DNA of 64,000 nucleotides from Prosapia bicincta (taxonomy: Eukaryota; Arthropoda; Insecta; Hemiptera; Cercopidae): assembly GCA_036971475.1 (NCBI GenBank), contig JBAIZL010000006.1, positions 5,793,501-5,857,500 on the forward strand, written 5' to 3'. A model generated the notes under the pieces. It had not been told where the DNA came from, did no database searches, and saw nothing but the letters and a program-made list of their open reading frames with translations. Below, piece after piece: positions 19,291 to 30,275 of the stretch. Each line of letters opens with the position of its first letter. Position 1 is the stretch's first letter. The translations under genes and the position numbers were made by a program.

Positions 19291-20875
19291 TACAACATAA
19301 AAGGAATAACTAAAATACTAAAAGTGTGTGTGTGTATTCATTTGATAAATATTTTAATTCCTGTGTTTAGGTAACCTTCCTAATCATCAAGATCTCTGCA
19401 ATCTATAAAACCACCAGCATCAATGACCAACACTTACATCAGTACCATCAACAACTACATCACCACCAACACCTCTATCAGCCCCACCGACACCTACATC
19501 ATCTGCATCAAATTCAGACTCCGTCTTTGTCATAATAATCAGGTAATTATTTCCCTGTTTCTATTTTTTTTTAATTATAAATATGATAACCTTGCGAGAA
19601 ACAAGGTTAGTTTAATTTACAATATGTTCAATAAAGTGTAGAATATTTTAAACAGGCTGAACATATATTGCCTAGAATTGTCATGTTCTTAGGAAGAAAT
19701 TTTTGAAGAGTATCAGTTAATGAGTTTAATTATTAATATGGTGGTTGTGTTGTTTTTGTTGAATATATTGTAATATTTGTAGATCTAATTTAAATATAAT
19801 TATCAAAGTATATAAGTTGTTCAATAGAGTTGAAAGAAATAGCTGTTACTGGTTTAGTTCCATCCAGAAACCCTAACAAAGGGTATTGTAAAATTGTTCT
19901 GTATTTTAAAGTATTGTTTTTCCATTTTTGGAATTGTTATTGTCTGGTTACTACACTGTTCCCTGCTCTTTTTGCACATCCTGAATATTTTTGTTACTAT
20001 ATTAAATGAACCTGTTATTAACTTCTCTTAGTTATGTTTGTTCTCCGACACTCTTGTCATAAACCATTCCTTCATTTCTTTTATGTTAATGCTGCTCTGA
20101 ACTAGATTAAAGTTATGATTTTTGGTTCCTCATCACCTTGAATCCACATCTTCCAGTAATCAGATACCAAAATCCCATCTCAGTTTTTCCCTTTACATTA
20201 ATGCTGCACTGAATTAACTCGCAGTTATCATTTTTTCTACCTCGTCATGTTGAATCCACATCTTCCAGTAATCAGATATCAAAATCGCATCTTGTATCTA
20301 GTTTGAACTTTGTGTTCACCTAAAGTAAATTTGTTTTTCAGGTTGTCAGCATTGCTGTACAGGTACTTCGCTGCTATTTTCATCTTTGTGGAAAACTTTG
20401 AGTGGCGGTAGTGTAAAATAAAGTTTTATGGGTTTATACAAATACAACTTTAATTTCAGATATAAGAAGAGACATTTATGCTTTGCCTTTCCATCCTTGT
20501 GGAATCCCTTTCTATCTTTTCATTTTTATCATCTGGTTGTTAATATCAGAAGTTATTTTTGCTTAGTATTTTTTATATTTAACTTTTAATGACATTATTT
20601 TCTGTCTCAATTATTTCTAAATAATAAATTTTCCTCATGTTCAGTTGATATTGCCTTAGGATTATACAACTAAAAGTAATTTGTCCTTGAAATATTTTAA
20701 ATTTTGACAAAAATCATTTCAAATAGTAGCATTAATAACTATTTCAAATACTATCTGAGCTATTCCAGATAGCTTAGAATTATTGTGAGCGCTAGAACAT
20801 TTTTAAGACAAAATCATTTCTTCTGCAATGGTAATTCTTATATTAGTGCAATGTAAATAGAATATTGATTGTGTA
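19291..20875. other. No gene seen; one ~120-bp direct duplication
   Basis: AT-rich sequence without convincing coding potential. A block containing ATCCACATCTTCCAGTAATC, preceded by TTAATGCTGC, is present twice (about 20085-20195 and 20200-20300). A CATCA-rich low-complexity stretch lies at 19405-19515. Confidence 0.6.
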
Positions 20876-22212
20876 CAGTAGTCCCTCGACTTACGCTACC
20901 CTATCTTGAGCGATTCCCAAGTTATGCAGTTTTAAATCATGCTGTCTGAGTTACTCAGAAACTGGCTTGTTCTGCCTAAAAGAACTTTTATAGCGCTTAA
21001 AGAGAAAATATTTCCAGGTTTTAATGCCGCCAAAGGCCGATTGACAATGATGGTTGACGCAAATCCAGCTGGTGGCTGTAAGTTGCAACCTCTCATAGTT
21101 TATCGCTCAGATAATCCAAGGGCATTAAAAAATATTTCTAAAGCTATCTTACTCATGATCTTAGAAGTCTAATTGGAAGGCTTGAGTGACAGCTTTCCTT
21201 TTAGAAGACTGGTTTAGTCATTATTTCATACTTCAAGATGAACATTATTGTTGGTCTAAACAAATTCCTGTTAATTGACAATGCACCTGGTCATCCTCCT
21301 ACTACTTTAAATAATTTCGACTTATTTTTGCCACCAAAAACGTCTAGTTTGCTTCAACCAAGGGATCAGGGAGTCATCAAAATATTTAAAGTTTGTTACA
21401 CATGAAGATCATTTCCGCATCTGTATGAAGCTATGAGACAAAACAATGAGCTCTCTGTTGAAGGGTTTTTGAAACAATTCAATGTTTTAGATGCTTTGAG
21501 AATCATTGGACAATCTTGGAATGGAATTTCACAGAAACTTTAAATAGCTTTTGGAAAAAGCTGTGTCTATTTTTTTCGTCGCTGAAACTCAAGCGGATTA
21601 GTGCCAGCGTCTGATGTGATTGAAGAAGGTGTCGGTTTTGCCAAACAACTCAATTTAGAAGAGGATAATTATAACGTTCAAGAACTGCTGGATTTACACA
21701 ACCAGGAGCTGAGAATTATATGATGAGCTCATAGAAATGCGTGAGCAAGACCTTAACAACCCAGGATATTTAGACCCAGTTGACGTAGAAAATGAAATAA
21801 AGGTTAGAAACTTGACAAAATGCCTTAGTTTAATTGAGCAAGGCTTACAAATTTTGAAAAACATTTTGTGAAATAGGACTCCAACAATGATCCTATTTCT
21901 GGACACAAAACAAAAAAAATTAGCGAGTTATGAGGAAATTCTGTGTGAGAAGAAAAAATCTTCAATTCGTCAAACAAATTTATTATTTTTTGAAGCCTTC
22001 CATGTCAAAATAACTTCTTTGCAATGTGTATGTATATATTATAATTTTTTGTTTTATGTATTTCAGATTTTAATACATACAAATTTTTCTTCTAAATTAT
22101 TAATTTATTTAGCCTTTGGTCCCAATTAAACATGATTCCTATGTGTAATTATACCCCGACTTACACAGGTATTGCTCGGTCCCACCTATTGCATAAGTAC
22201 GGGGTATTACTG
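20876..22212 (+). mobile_element. Tigger/pogo-type DNA transposon remnant
   Basis: The left end, CAGTAGTCCCTCGACTTACG, and the right end, reading GCATAAGTACGGGGTATTACTG, form imperfect terminal inverted repeats. TA flanks both sides (20874-20875 and 22213-22214). This is the pattern of pogo/Tigger elements of the Tc1-mariner superfamily. Inside is a transposase pseudogene. Length is 1,337 bp, shorter than a full element. Confidence 0.85.
20939..21720 (+). pseudogene. Tigger/pogo transposase pseudogene
   Basis: Recognisable pieces of the DDE catalytic region occur in order but in several frames. First comes TMMVDANPAGGCKLQPLIVY, then LLIDNAPGHPP, then LPPKTSSLLQPRDQGVI, the signature of pogo/jerky-type transposases. 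Stops and frameshifts separate them and the N-terminal DNA-binding domain is absent. It cannot be functional. Confidence 0.8.
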
Positions 22213-22348
22213 TATTTTGTTTTTTTTTTTTTTATAATAAAGATAATACTATTTTTATGCTAAAACAATCATAATTGTAGGCAATAGCTATGTTAGTTAC
22301 AATGTGTGCACTTGTCAGAACTGGTGGTTATTTATGTTTTAGTGGTTT

Positions 22349-22757
22349 GTCAATTAGTAGGGACACTTTGCTTTCATAGCCCTATATAAAGTTCAAGTAA
22401 CAGAGAACAACAAACAGAAAGCCAGTCATTACCTTTGTCATCATCTAGAAAAAAAACTGGACTTTAGGTTTATGGAGAGTGTTTGTCAATTAGTAGGGAC
22501 ACTTTGCTTTCATAGCCCTATATAAAGTTCAAGTAACAGAGAACAACAAACAGAAAGCCAGTCATTACCTTTGTCATCATCTAGAAAAAAAACTGGACTT
22601 TAGGTTTATGGAGAGTGTTTGTCAATTAGTAGGGACACTTTGCTTTCATAGCCCTATATAAAGTTCAAGTAACAGAGAACAACAAACAGAAAGCCAGTCA
22701 TTACCTTTGTCATCATCTAGAAAAAAAACTGGACTTTAGGTTTATGGAGAGTGTTTT
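22349..22757 (+). repeat. Three tandem copies of a 136-bp unit, apparently identical
   Basis: The unit starts GTCAATTAGTAGGGACACTT at 22349, 22485 and 22621, exactly 136 bp apart. By eye the copies show no differences. The unit has no coding potential and contains CCTATATAAAG. Perfect identity implies a very recent expansion or an assembly artefact. Confidence 0.95.
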
Positions 22758-22804
22758 ATATTCCTTTCATTTAAATCATAATAGAGTTGTGTAAGCAATA
22801 AATA

Positions 22805-22920
22805 GATAGAAAGTTTCTTGATGTAATCATCTTGAATTCACTGATTAAACTAAATTTAAACTACTTAACTATGTGAATACGTAATTTCAATTACGTATTC
22901 ACATAGTTTAAATTTAATTT
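22805..22920. repeat. PLE terminal-sequence fragment ending in a perfect palindrome
   Basis: AACTATGTGAATACGTAATT is followed, after TC, by its reverse complement AATTACGTATTCACATAGTT. The flanking TTGATGTAATCATCTTGAA and TTCACTGATTAAA also occur at the PLE tail near 60960 and in the palindrome at 61800. So this is an isolated PLE terminus. 22921-23284 is otherwise featureless AT-rich sequence. Confidence 0.75.
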
Positions 22921-23284
22921 AAAATAAATAGATTGCAGTTAATGTTTTGTAATGCAATTCCATTTATGGTATCTATGTTTTTGCTTTAACAGACCTAAAC
23001 TTTCTTTTATGGATCTAAATTTTCAAATTTTGTATTCTGTGTGTAATTTAGTTGCAACTACAACTTATCAGGTGAAATTATCTATTCAAGACCGCATTTT
23101 CTTTTGTTATTTAATTTTGAGTTTTTAGCTATTTGATACTTGGTATATATTTAAATTTCTCAATTATATTTACCTTAATGTAATAAATATGAATTTAACT
23201 ATATTTAATTTTATAATACACTGTATTATAAAAAATTACAAAAGTATAATATTTTTGAAGTTTTTCTGTTGTACATTTTAAAGT

Positions 23285-24490
23285 TTTTCTATAATTACAC
23301 TTTTGGTATTAACTTGGCAAAAAAACCACTAATTACTGATATTTTCAGCAGACTCGTTTTGAACTAGGTCTGCACATTTTTAATGCAGTGAGTCACGACA
23401 AGACTGTTCCTCGGGGTGTGTTGTGTTGGTGTTCTGTGGTGTGTTATTGTTCATAGAGTACTTGTTAATTATGAATTCAAATATAATACTTGATTGTGAG
23501 TGTTTTTTTTTTTTTTTTTTGCTTAGAATGTGTTAGGGATAGAATTTATGGTGTTTGTAAATCTTGTAGTTTTTTGCTGTTTTTATTGATGTGTAAGATT
23601 TTCAGATTGGTGTCTGTGAGGGAAGTGAGTTTTGTTTGTGTATGGTGAAATTTGATTTTGATTGTTTTGTTATGGGTTCATTGTAAATGTTCTCACTGTT
23701 TGTCCTATGTAAAAGCTGGGGCAGTTGCATGTAATCTTGTATACTCCTGCCCTGGTATGTTTTTGAACTGTGTAGGTGTGTTTTAATTGTGTTGAATGTT
23801 TTAAATGGTACTTTGTATTTAAGTTAGCGGATCGAGAAAGATATTTTTTGTGATATGTAAGGGTTATGTATTTGTGTGTTGTTTTGTTTTTTGCACATTA
23901 TGTTGTCTTAAGGTGTGTCTGTATCCATTTTTATAGTCTATGTGTTTTATTGTGTTTATTTTGTCTTCATTGCTCATGGGTATGTTGATTAGTTTTTTTT
24001 ATCATAGAGTGAAAGGCAGCATGTTTGTGTTGTGTGTAACTCTTGTCAGTGGTGGTGGGTTTCCTGTATATTTTGAATATTGTTTTGTTTTAGTTAGATC
24101 TAAGAAGTTGATTTTGTTATTTTTCTAGTAATGAGGAAAACCATAGGTGGGCCTTTGTTTGGTGTGTAGTATTTGTTGTTGTATGTGAAGTAATTCTGAG
24201 AAGTGATTGTTTTTGTTAGTGTTGTTATTTCGTTGATTGTGTTGTTTTCTATTAACATTTGTTTGAGTATGTTTATTGTTTCTTTGATTGGTATGTTTGT
24301 GTATAGGTTGGTGATGTCAAATGATGCTAGTGTAGAGTATGTGCTTTTTATTTTTTGTGTAAGGTCTATGTTTTTGTTTTTTAGTCTGGTGTGGTTATGA
24401 AATGCGATAATTTTTCTTATTATTTTGTCGAGGTGTTTTGCGAATTTGTGTGAAGATGCTGTGTTATTTATTAGTGGTATACAAATAAGA
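23285..24490 (-). pseudogene. PLE pseudogene, minus arm of a second head-to-head pair
   Basis: On the minus strand, RT sequence runs from about 24490 (PLINNTASSHKFAKHLDKII) through motif A (SFDITNLYTNIP) to motif B, where GLP has become GPPM. After frame breaks, a GIY-YIG endonuclease appears near 23760-23695 (GVYKIT...FYIGQT). The 3' terminus is near 23285, marked by a TTGGCAAAAA...ACTGATATTTTCAGC block that recurs at 45340 and, inverted, at 26200. It is decayed and non-functional. Confidence 0.8.
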
Positions 24491-25020
24491 TATACCAATA
24501 TGCCCACCACCCATGGGATACTCCATCTCAAGCATGTTATCAGAAGTAATCATACAGATTCTAGAACAAAAAATTATCATAAACAACAAATACACCTACA
24601 AAATAATATATTGGTATAGATACGTAGATGACATCCTAATCCTATACAACGGCAACATAAGACATATAAACACCTTCCACCCACAATAACATACACTTCA
24701 CACAGGAAACAACAAAATCAATTTCATAGATCAAATGAAAAACACATTCAAAATATACAGGAAACTCACCACCACTGTCAGAGTTATACACAACACAAAC
24801 ATGCTGACTCTCACTCTATGATACACAGCCTAATCAACATACCCATGAACAATAAAGACAAAATAAAGAAACTAAACACAATAAATACATAGTCTATTAA
24901 AACAGATACAAAACACACTTTGTTAGGCAACATAATGCAAAAAACAACACAAAAAAACATATCACTGTAACACATCACAAAAAATAGTCTTCTTGTTTGG
25001 CAAACTAAAATAAAAAGTAG
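24491..25020 (+). pseudogene. PLE pseudogene, plus arm, RT part
   Basis: The sequence opens at RT motif B (PPMGYSISSML) and includes motif C (YWYRYVDDILILYNG). It then degrades through several frame changes, with a recognisable HKHADSHSM-like stretch near 24800. It points away from the minus arm, but the two arms start at different RT positions, so this junction is not a simple palindrome. Confidence 0.75.
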
Positions 25021-25789
25021 CATTTAAAACTGTAACCCCCCCCCCAGTATTTTGCAAATGTGGTTGTGGAGTGTTTAAACTTATTTAAAAAAAAAAAAAT
25101 TAATTTCCTTTATTCTTTATACTTACAGAGACTCACCGGGTCAATTGTTTGTCTTAACAATTGTAATCTCATGATTAACTCAGGCAGATTGGCTGTCTGT
25201 TTAATCGCTCTAATAAAGACAGGTTAAATTAAATTTTCGTTTATGTTTACCAAAAAGATTTAATTTAGAAAACAATTTTAAATAGTCAAGATATTACATT
25301 TAAAACACAATTTGCGGTTTATTCGCTTTTACTTCACAAATTACTATACATAAACTTACATCTTTCAAAAATGTTTCCAGACAAAGCTAGGTTAATGCAC
25401 GCTGGTATCCTATATATACTGATTTGATTGAAACCAAAAATTAAATTTAAAACATACCTTGTCAATCGCTTAAACTTACGTGGCTTTATTAGAACATATA
25501 ATAATTAACCCGAGTTCACTTTTGTAACGAATTTAAATTTTGAAAACAATACTAACATAAAGCCCCTAATAAAACATTTTCCTTTTTTAATAAATTAAGA
25601 GAATTACGTTTTTAAAAGTTTAATAGAAATTTTGAAGATATCAAGCCCATCTCTTTCCTCCTTAGAAGCATTGCTAGAGAGTGGCTACACTTCTAATGGA
25701 AACCTGATACATGATTCGGAAATATCCCCACCATTGTGCATTAAGAACCTTGTTGGGAACATCCTACTAGCTCTGTTGATGAAACATTT
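25021..25789. other. Unassigned insert inside the plus-arm PLE
   Basis: PLE sequence stops near 25020 at a C-rich run and resumes near 25790. The ~770 bp between are AT-rich with no recognised element ends or domains. A short open frame at 25632-25790 has no recognisable similarity. Confidence 0.45.
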
Positions 25790-26285
25790 TCAAAAAAACA
25801 AAAATTTCTTTCAAGCAAAGCCGATTGTACATTATCTAAACAACAATATTTATGTAACATACGGAATTGTAATCAGAAATTACAGGATATTACAAAACAT
25901 CCAACACAATTAAAAAACACCTACACAGCTCAAAAACACAACAGTGCAGCAGTATACAAGATTATATGTAACAACTGCTCCAGCTTTTACATAGGACAAA
26001 CAGGGAGAAAATTTACTACAAGATACAACGAACACATAAAAAAACAACTGATCAACAAATCAAATTTTGGCATACACATATAAAACACTACACTCAGACT
26101 TTTATTATATTTGAATATATAATTAACAACTACTCTTTGAACAATAACACAACACACCTAACCAACAGTCTTGTTCGTTACTAACATCATTGAATAATGC
26201 GCTGACCTAGTGCAAAACACTTCCGCTGAAAATGTCAGTAGGTTGTGGTTTCTTTGCCAAATTAATATTAAAAGTGTAAGTATGA
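25790..26285 (+). pseudogene. PLE pseudogene, plus arm, GIY-YIG part and 3' end
   Basis: After a connector, the endonuclease motif AVYKIICNNCSSFYIGQTGR lies near 25950-26010. Stops follow. The 3' terminal block (GCTGAAAATGTCAGTAGG, then TTTGCCAAATTAATA) mirrors the end at 23285, closing the inverted pair. Confidence 0.75.
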
Positions 26286-26506
26286 TTTTTTTTTAATTCC
26301 AAAAAATCTCAATTTATAAATGCCTTTACCTTCCTACTGGGGGAGGGGGGCTTTCACTAATACATCTCTTATGGCCCTATTAGACAATAGGTGTGTGTCA
26401 TATATAACTGCCCACTGCCCATGTGCTGCCTTGGTCGTCTATTACATCTCTACTCACGTGCTTGGTTTAATTCATAAGAATTAAACATATTTAATTTATC
26501 TTATTA

Positions 26507-27343
26507 CAGTAAACTCCCGATTATCCGGGGTCTGCCATTGTTTTAGAAATATTCAATTTTTATTCCAATCAGATTCATCTGTTTAAATTTCCAAAGGGTG
26601 AATTACGACGTAAATATATATAAGGCTTAATAGAAGTTAAGATGAAGGGAATAGATATGTAAATATGTACGTACTAATTTTTACATTGAAAGGGAAGCAT
26701 CCTGACGCGGGCCAGCAAAATAAAAGGGGCGAGCAGACTACTGTATATAAGAGACAAAATGCTTGGACGCCTGAAAACTTAATGTATATCATAAGATTGT
26801 AAACAAATGTCAATCTCGGCTTTAAATAGTCTAGGACATGACATATGCATTATCCATGTCTGTCATATACATTATCGATCTTTATGGCTTTGTGACACAA
26901 GTAGACACTGTGCGAAAAAATGGTTCTCAAGAAACTTAGATCTCACATAAAAGCTGAATCAATGCTCACAAAAAAACAGACGAAAGTGACAGATTTTTTT
27001 GTTAAAAAGTGAAACTATTATGTGTAAAGGAAAGTACATATGTACATACATACTCACTTTTGACATATACTTATGTACGTATTGTAAATAGTTAGATACA
27101 TAAATGTACATGTCATAATCCGTCAAATACATCGACATTTTAAATTATTTTCTGTATTTATTTTGTCCTCTGAAGATTATTTGTGAATTGCATTAACCGT
27201 GGTCATTATTTGTGTAACTTATGGTATAATATAATCTATTATCGATCGTTTTGCGAATTCTTTGTTTATAGCGGATTATCTGGGGAATTCGTTATCCAGC
27301 GTTGCTGGGCCACCCTATTCCACAGATAATCGGGAGTTTACTG
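26507..27343 (+). mobile_element. Pogo/Tigger deletion derivative with transposase C terminus
   Basis: Terminal inverted repeats CAGTAAACTCCCGATTATCC (left) and GATAATCGGGAGTTTACTG (right) are flanked by TA on both sides. The 837-bp element keeps only a transposase tail. At about 26920-27011 the plus strand encodes SMLTKKQTKVTDFFVKK then a stop. QTKVTDFF fits a PCNA-interacting peptide (Q-x-x-hydrophobic-x-x-F-F), a motif known from the Drosophila pogo transposase. The rest of the transposase is gone. Confidence 0.87.
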
Positions 27344-28329
27344 TATTTTCTAATGGCCTTGCGCCCCCCCTGACTTGCCTTCACGCCTACAAAGCAGAAC
27401 ACGCCCCCCAGTTTGGGAACCTATGAAATAGAGGTTGGAGCAAATGACAAACAAACCTATGGAAAGTGGCTACATTGAAGCCTGACAATGCAGGCATAAA
27501 ATAGATTAAACACATTATACTTCTCATCAAAAGAGGCTTTTACAGTACACAACAAAACTTTGCTTTTTATACATTACCAGATCGATAATGACTGAATCTT
27601 ATATTTTTAACTTGATTTCAGATTTGTAGGTGGTTTTCCCCTAATGACCATGGTTGTTTTTGTAATATGTCTTGTGAAAAAACTAAGTAGTTTGTCAATC
27701 TCTTGTACCTGCATAAGGCACTATGTATCACCAAAATATAAACACACACAAACTCTAACAAAATTTGTGTAATGCCTAGTCTTTTATTCTCTTTGAAGTC
27801 TTTAAATAAATCCGGTTTCTATATAATAATAAATGCATAGAGCTTTGAAAAACTGCACAAGACCAAAACCAAATAATTATAATTAGATATTTGTGTTGGC
27901 ATCTCAGTTATTTACTTCACATTCTATTCTCAAAACTATAACAATTACAAATTATATAGACTATATTTATTAACCAATACACAAGTGTATAAACAAGGAT
28001 TTTCATGATAAAAATGGCTTAAGTCTGCCATAATTTTGTTATTCCTGATATGATCAATAGCCTGTTTACTGCCAACAGTTAAACCAAGACCCTTCATTTC
28101 AACTGTTGACTAGTGAAGAAGTTCTTGATTACTGGTTCTCAATAATATTTACATTAAAAGCTTTGAGCCGTTATTTTTGTAAATATTCTCCTTTATAAAA
28201 TGAATGATTATATTATGAGAAAAATGTTAATCTGAAACTCATATAAATTGACAGTATTAGTTAAAAACCCTAAACACAATAAAATTACCATATATAGGTG
28301 TACTGACACACACAAAAGGAGCCCAAAAA
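27344..28329. other. No feature seen
   Basis: AT-rich sequence with no convincing open frame, terminal repeat or domain fragment. Confidence 0.5.
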
Positions 28330-28490
28330 CAAACACTTTTTTAAAGGTATATAATTCAATTTTGTCATATAACTATCTCCTTTGAAGTATTCTCTATTAC
28401 ACTTGATAAATTTGTCTCATTGGTACTTTCACTGTTCGTAACATTTTTTGTGTACTTGTTCAGAAGGTTCAGGTGTGTTGTCATAGCCGA
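28330..28490 (-). pseudogene. Possible mariner transposase C-terminal remnant
   Basis: Minus-strand translation gives DKFIKCNREYFKGDSYM, resembling the conserved C-terminal CI...G-YFEGD stretch of mariner transposases. Two stops lie just upstream. No terminal repeats were found around it. The match is short. Confidence 0.35.
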
Positions 28491-28816
28491 AAAACTAGAC
28501 ACCTGTCTATCACAAATCGGGTTAAAACCTCCCTATAAAAAGATCACCCAACTCTCTGGCCTGGCAGAACAAACTGAATAAACATAAAAACCTCAATATT
28601 TGATTTGACATCTTTTTGGACAAGGTGACTATGACATCTTATATTGGCCTGATTGTAGTTTTGTTCTTGGGCCAAATCAATATGTCTCATCTTTAGTAAT
28701 GACATTCACCAGAAAATCTGAATCCGTTTGAAGTTGTTCTTTCAAGGCAAGGTGTGTTTTGAACTTCATATTCTTTTTTATTGTCAGAACTCAAGATACA
28801 GAGTTGGCAGTGGCTC

Positions 28817-29300
28817 CAGTGGTGGACTTCCCATTAGGTACACTAGGCACGTGCCTATGGGCGCAGCCTCAAGGGGGCGGCAGCCGTTATTTTTTGTACC
28901 GATGAGTTTTAGTGACAATAGTAATAGTACATAGTTAAATTTCGTGAATGTCATAATGTGAACCTCAGTTAAATCAGTGATGGATCCAGCAGGGGGCGCC
29001 CCTCCCCCTGAGAATAGAAAACTTCCTTTTATTTTATTGTTTTTTAATTTTATCGATGGAACCAAAATAAATTTTTTAATTTATTTTTATAAAAATAGTT
29101 TTTAAATAATATCTTATCTTGGAATTTTTTTTAATAAATTGAAAATATTACCAAGAATGTTTAAAAATGCATTTCTTTGAACAGGCATGAAAACGGATTC
29201 GTATGGTGAAAAATTCAAAAGCATTATATTACGTTGGGACGTTTGCAATAAATTCGCGAACGGGGCGAAAGGGGCGGCACCATGGCAAAGTCCGCCACTG
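28817..29300. mobile_element. Non-autonomous hAT element with a perfect 8-bp duplication
   Basis: The element is 484 bp. It begins CAGTGGTGGACTT and ends AAGTCCGCCACTG. The 8 bp AGTGGCTC stands immediately before (28809-28816) and after (29301-29308). hAT-like ends and an exact 8-bp duplication identify the superfamily. No transposase is encoded. An internal CAGTGATGGATCCAGCAGG near 28975 resembles another hAT terminus, so the element may be a composite. Confidence 0.92.
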
Positions 29301-29604
29301 AGTGGCTCATTTCGTTTGCAAATATTTAGTTAAAAATTGCTAATCCAAGCTTTAAGATAACCCACTTATCTCTGAAATTTGAACTTTGGTCTGTCCATGG
29401 CCTGAGAGCAAATGTTTTAAAATTGAAATCTTGTTCCTAATCTAATAACGAAAGTGTAATTTGTAAGTTTTAAAACGATGTGAACATTCTCATTTGATCA
29501 GGCCATGAGATTAGTCATTACATGATTTGTCACCATTAAGGAATCGAAGAAACCACCAGTATACTTGAGTTTTATTATAGCATCATCTCTATAGGCTGTT
29601 GTCA

Positions 29605-29605
<1 letters not shown>

Positions 29606-29661
<56 letters not shown>

Positions 29662-29669
29662 CACACAAA
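29606..29669. repeat. (AC)n(AT)n(AC)n compound microsatellite
   Basis: An AC run, then a long AT run, then an AC-rich stretch directly abut the pogo-like element that starts at 29670. Confidence 0.9.
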
Positions 29670-30105
29670 CAGTAAAACTTTGATAATTCGTACCAACTGG
29701 GACCATGGTCAATCCGGGTTAACCAGATATTAAGAGAAAATTTAAAAAGACATTGTACTTACAGAAAAACTTTTATATTTATCAAACAAAGAGTATTATG
29801 TACAGTATATGAATATACATATTCTATATACAGATAAACTTCACTGGAATTAATTTCTTAACAAATAATCTGTCAATTTTCCCTGTTAAAATTTCGTGGT
29901 TCACCTTCATGATATGTGATCTTGTAGTCTTTTCAGCATAAGAAACACAAAACAGTATTTTATTTATGTGTGGGTCATAGACGTTTTTACTGTTAATAAA
30001 CTTTTTATGTATGAACTGTACTTATTTGATTTTTGTTATTTCTTATTTATTGTACTTCAAAAACCATTCCGGGTTAACAGAGTCCGACTCACCGAGGTTC
30101 TACTG
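29670..30105. mobile_element. Pogo/Tigger-like MITE
   Basis: The left end, CAGTAAAACTTTGATAATTC, and the right end, reading GTGAGTCGGACTC inverted towards CAGTAGAACCTCGG, form an imperfect inverted repeat of about 45 bp. The block CCGGGTTAAC is present in both arms. TA follows the right end; the left TA is lost. At 436 bp it has no coding capacity. Confidence 0.65.
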
Positions 30106-30275
30106 TATATATGTGTGTGAATTATGTATATATAAAGGTTTTTATCATTGTAGAGATAAAACAAACTAAACAATTTGCTAAATATAATGAGCTAACATAA
30201 AAAATAATATGAAAATCCAATAACATTCCATCAAACAAAATTTATTATTAATTTATTATTATTAATTAAAATTAA

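Noticed and set aside
19423..19515. Threonine/serine-rich short protein
   Set aside because: Low-complexity CATCA/ACC repeats with no support for expression.
22349..22757. CRISPR array
   Set aside because: The units are contiguous 136-bp tandem copies without unique spacers, in eukaryotic transposon-rich DNA.
26165..26285. Hammerhead-like fold in the PLE family with ends at 23285 and 26285
   Set aside because: GAAAATGTC is present, but I could not place a matching core and helix II together, so it is not called.
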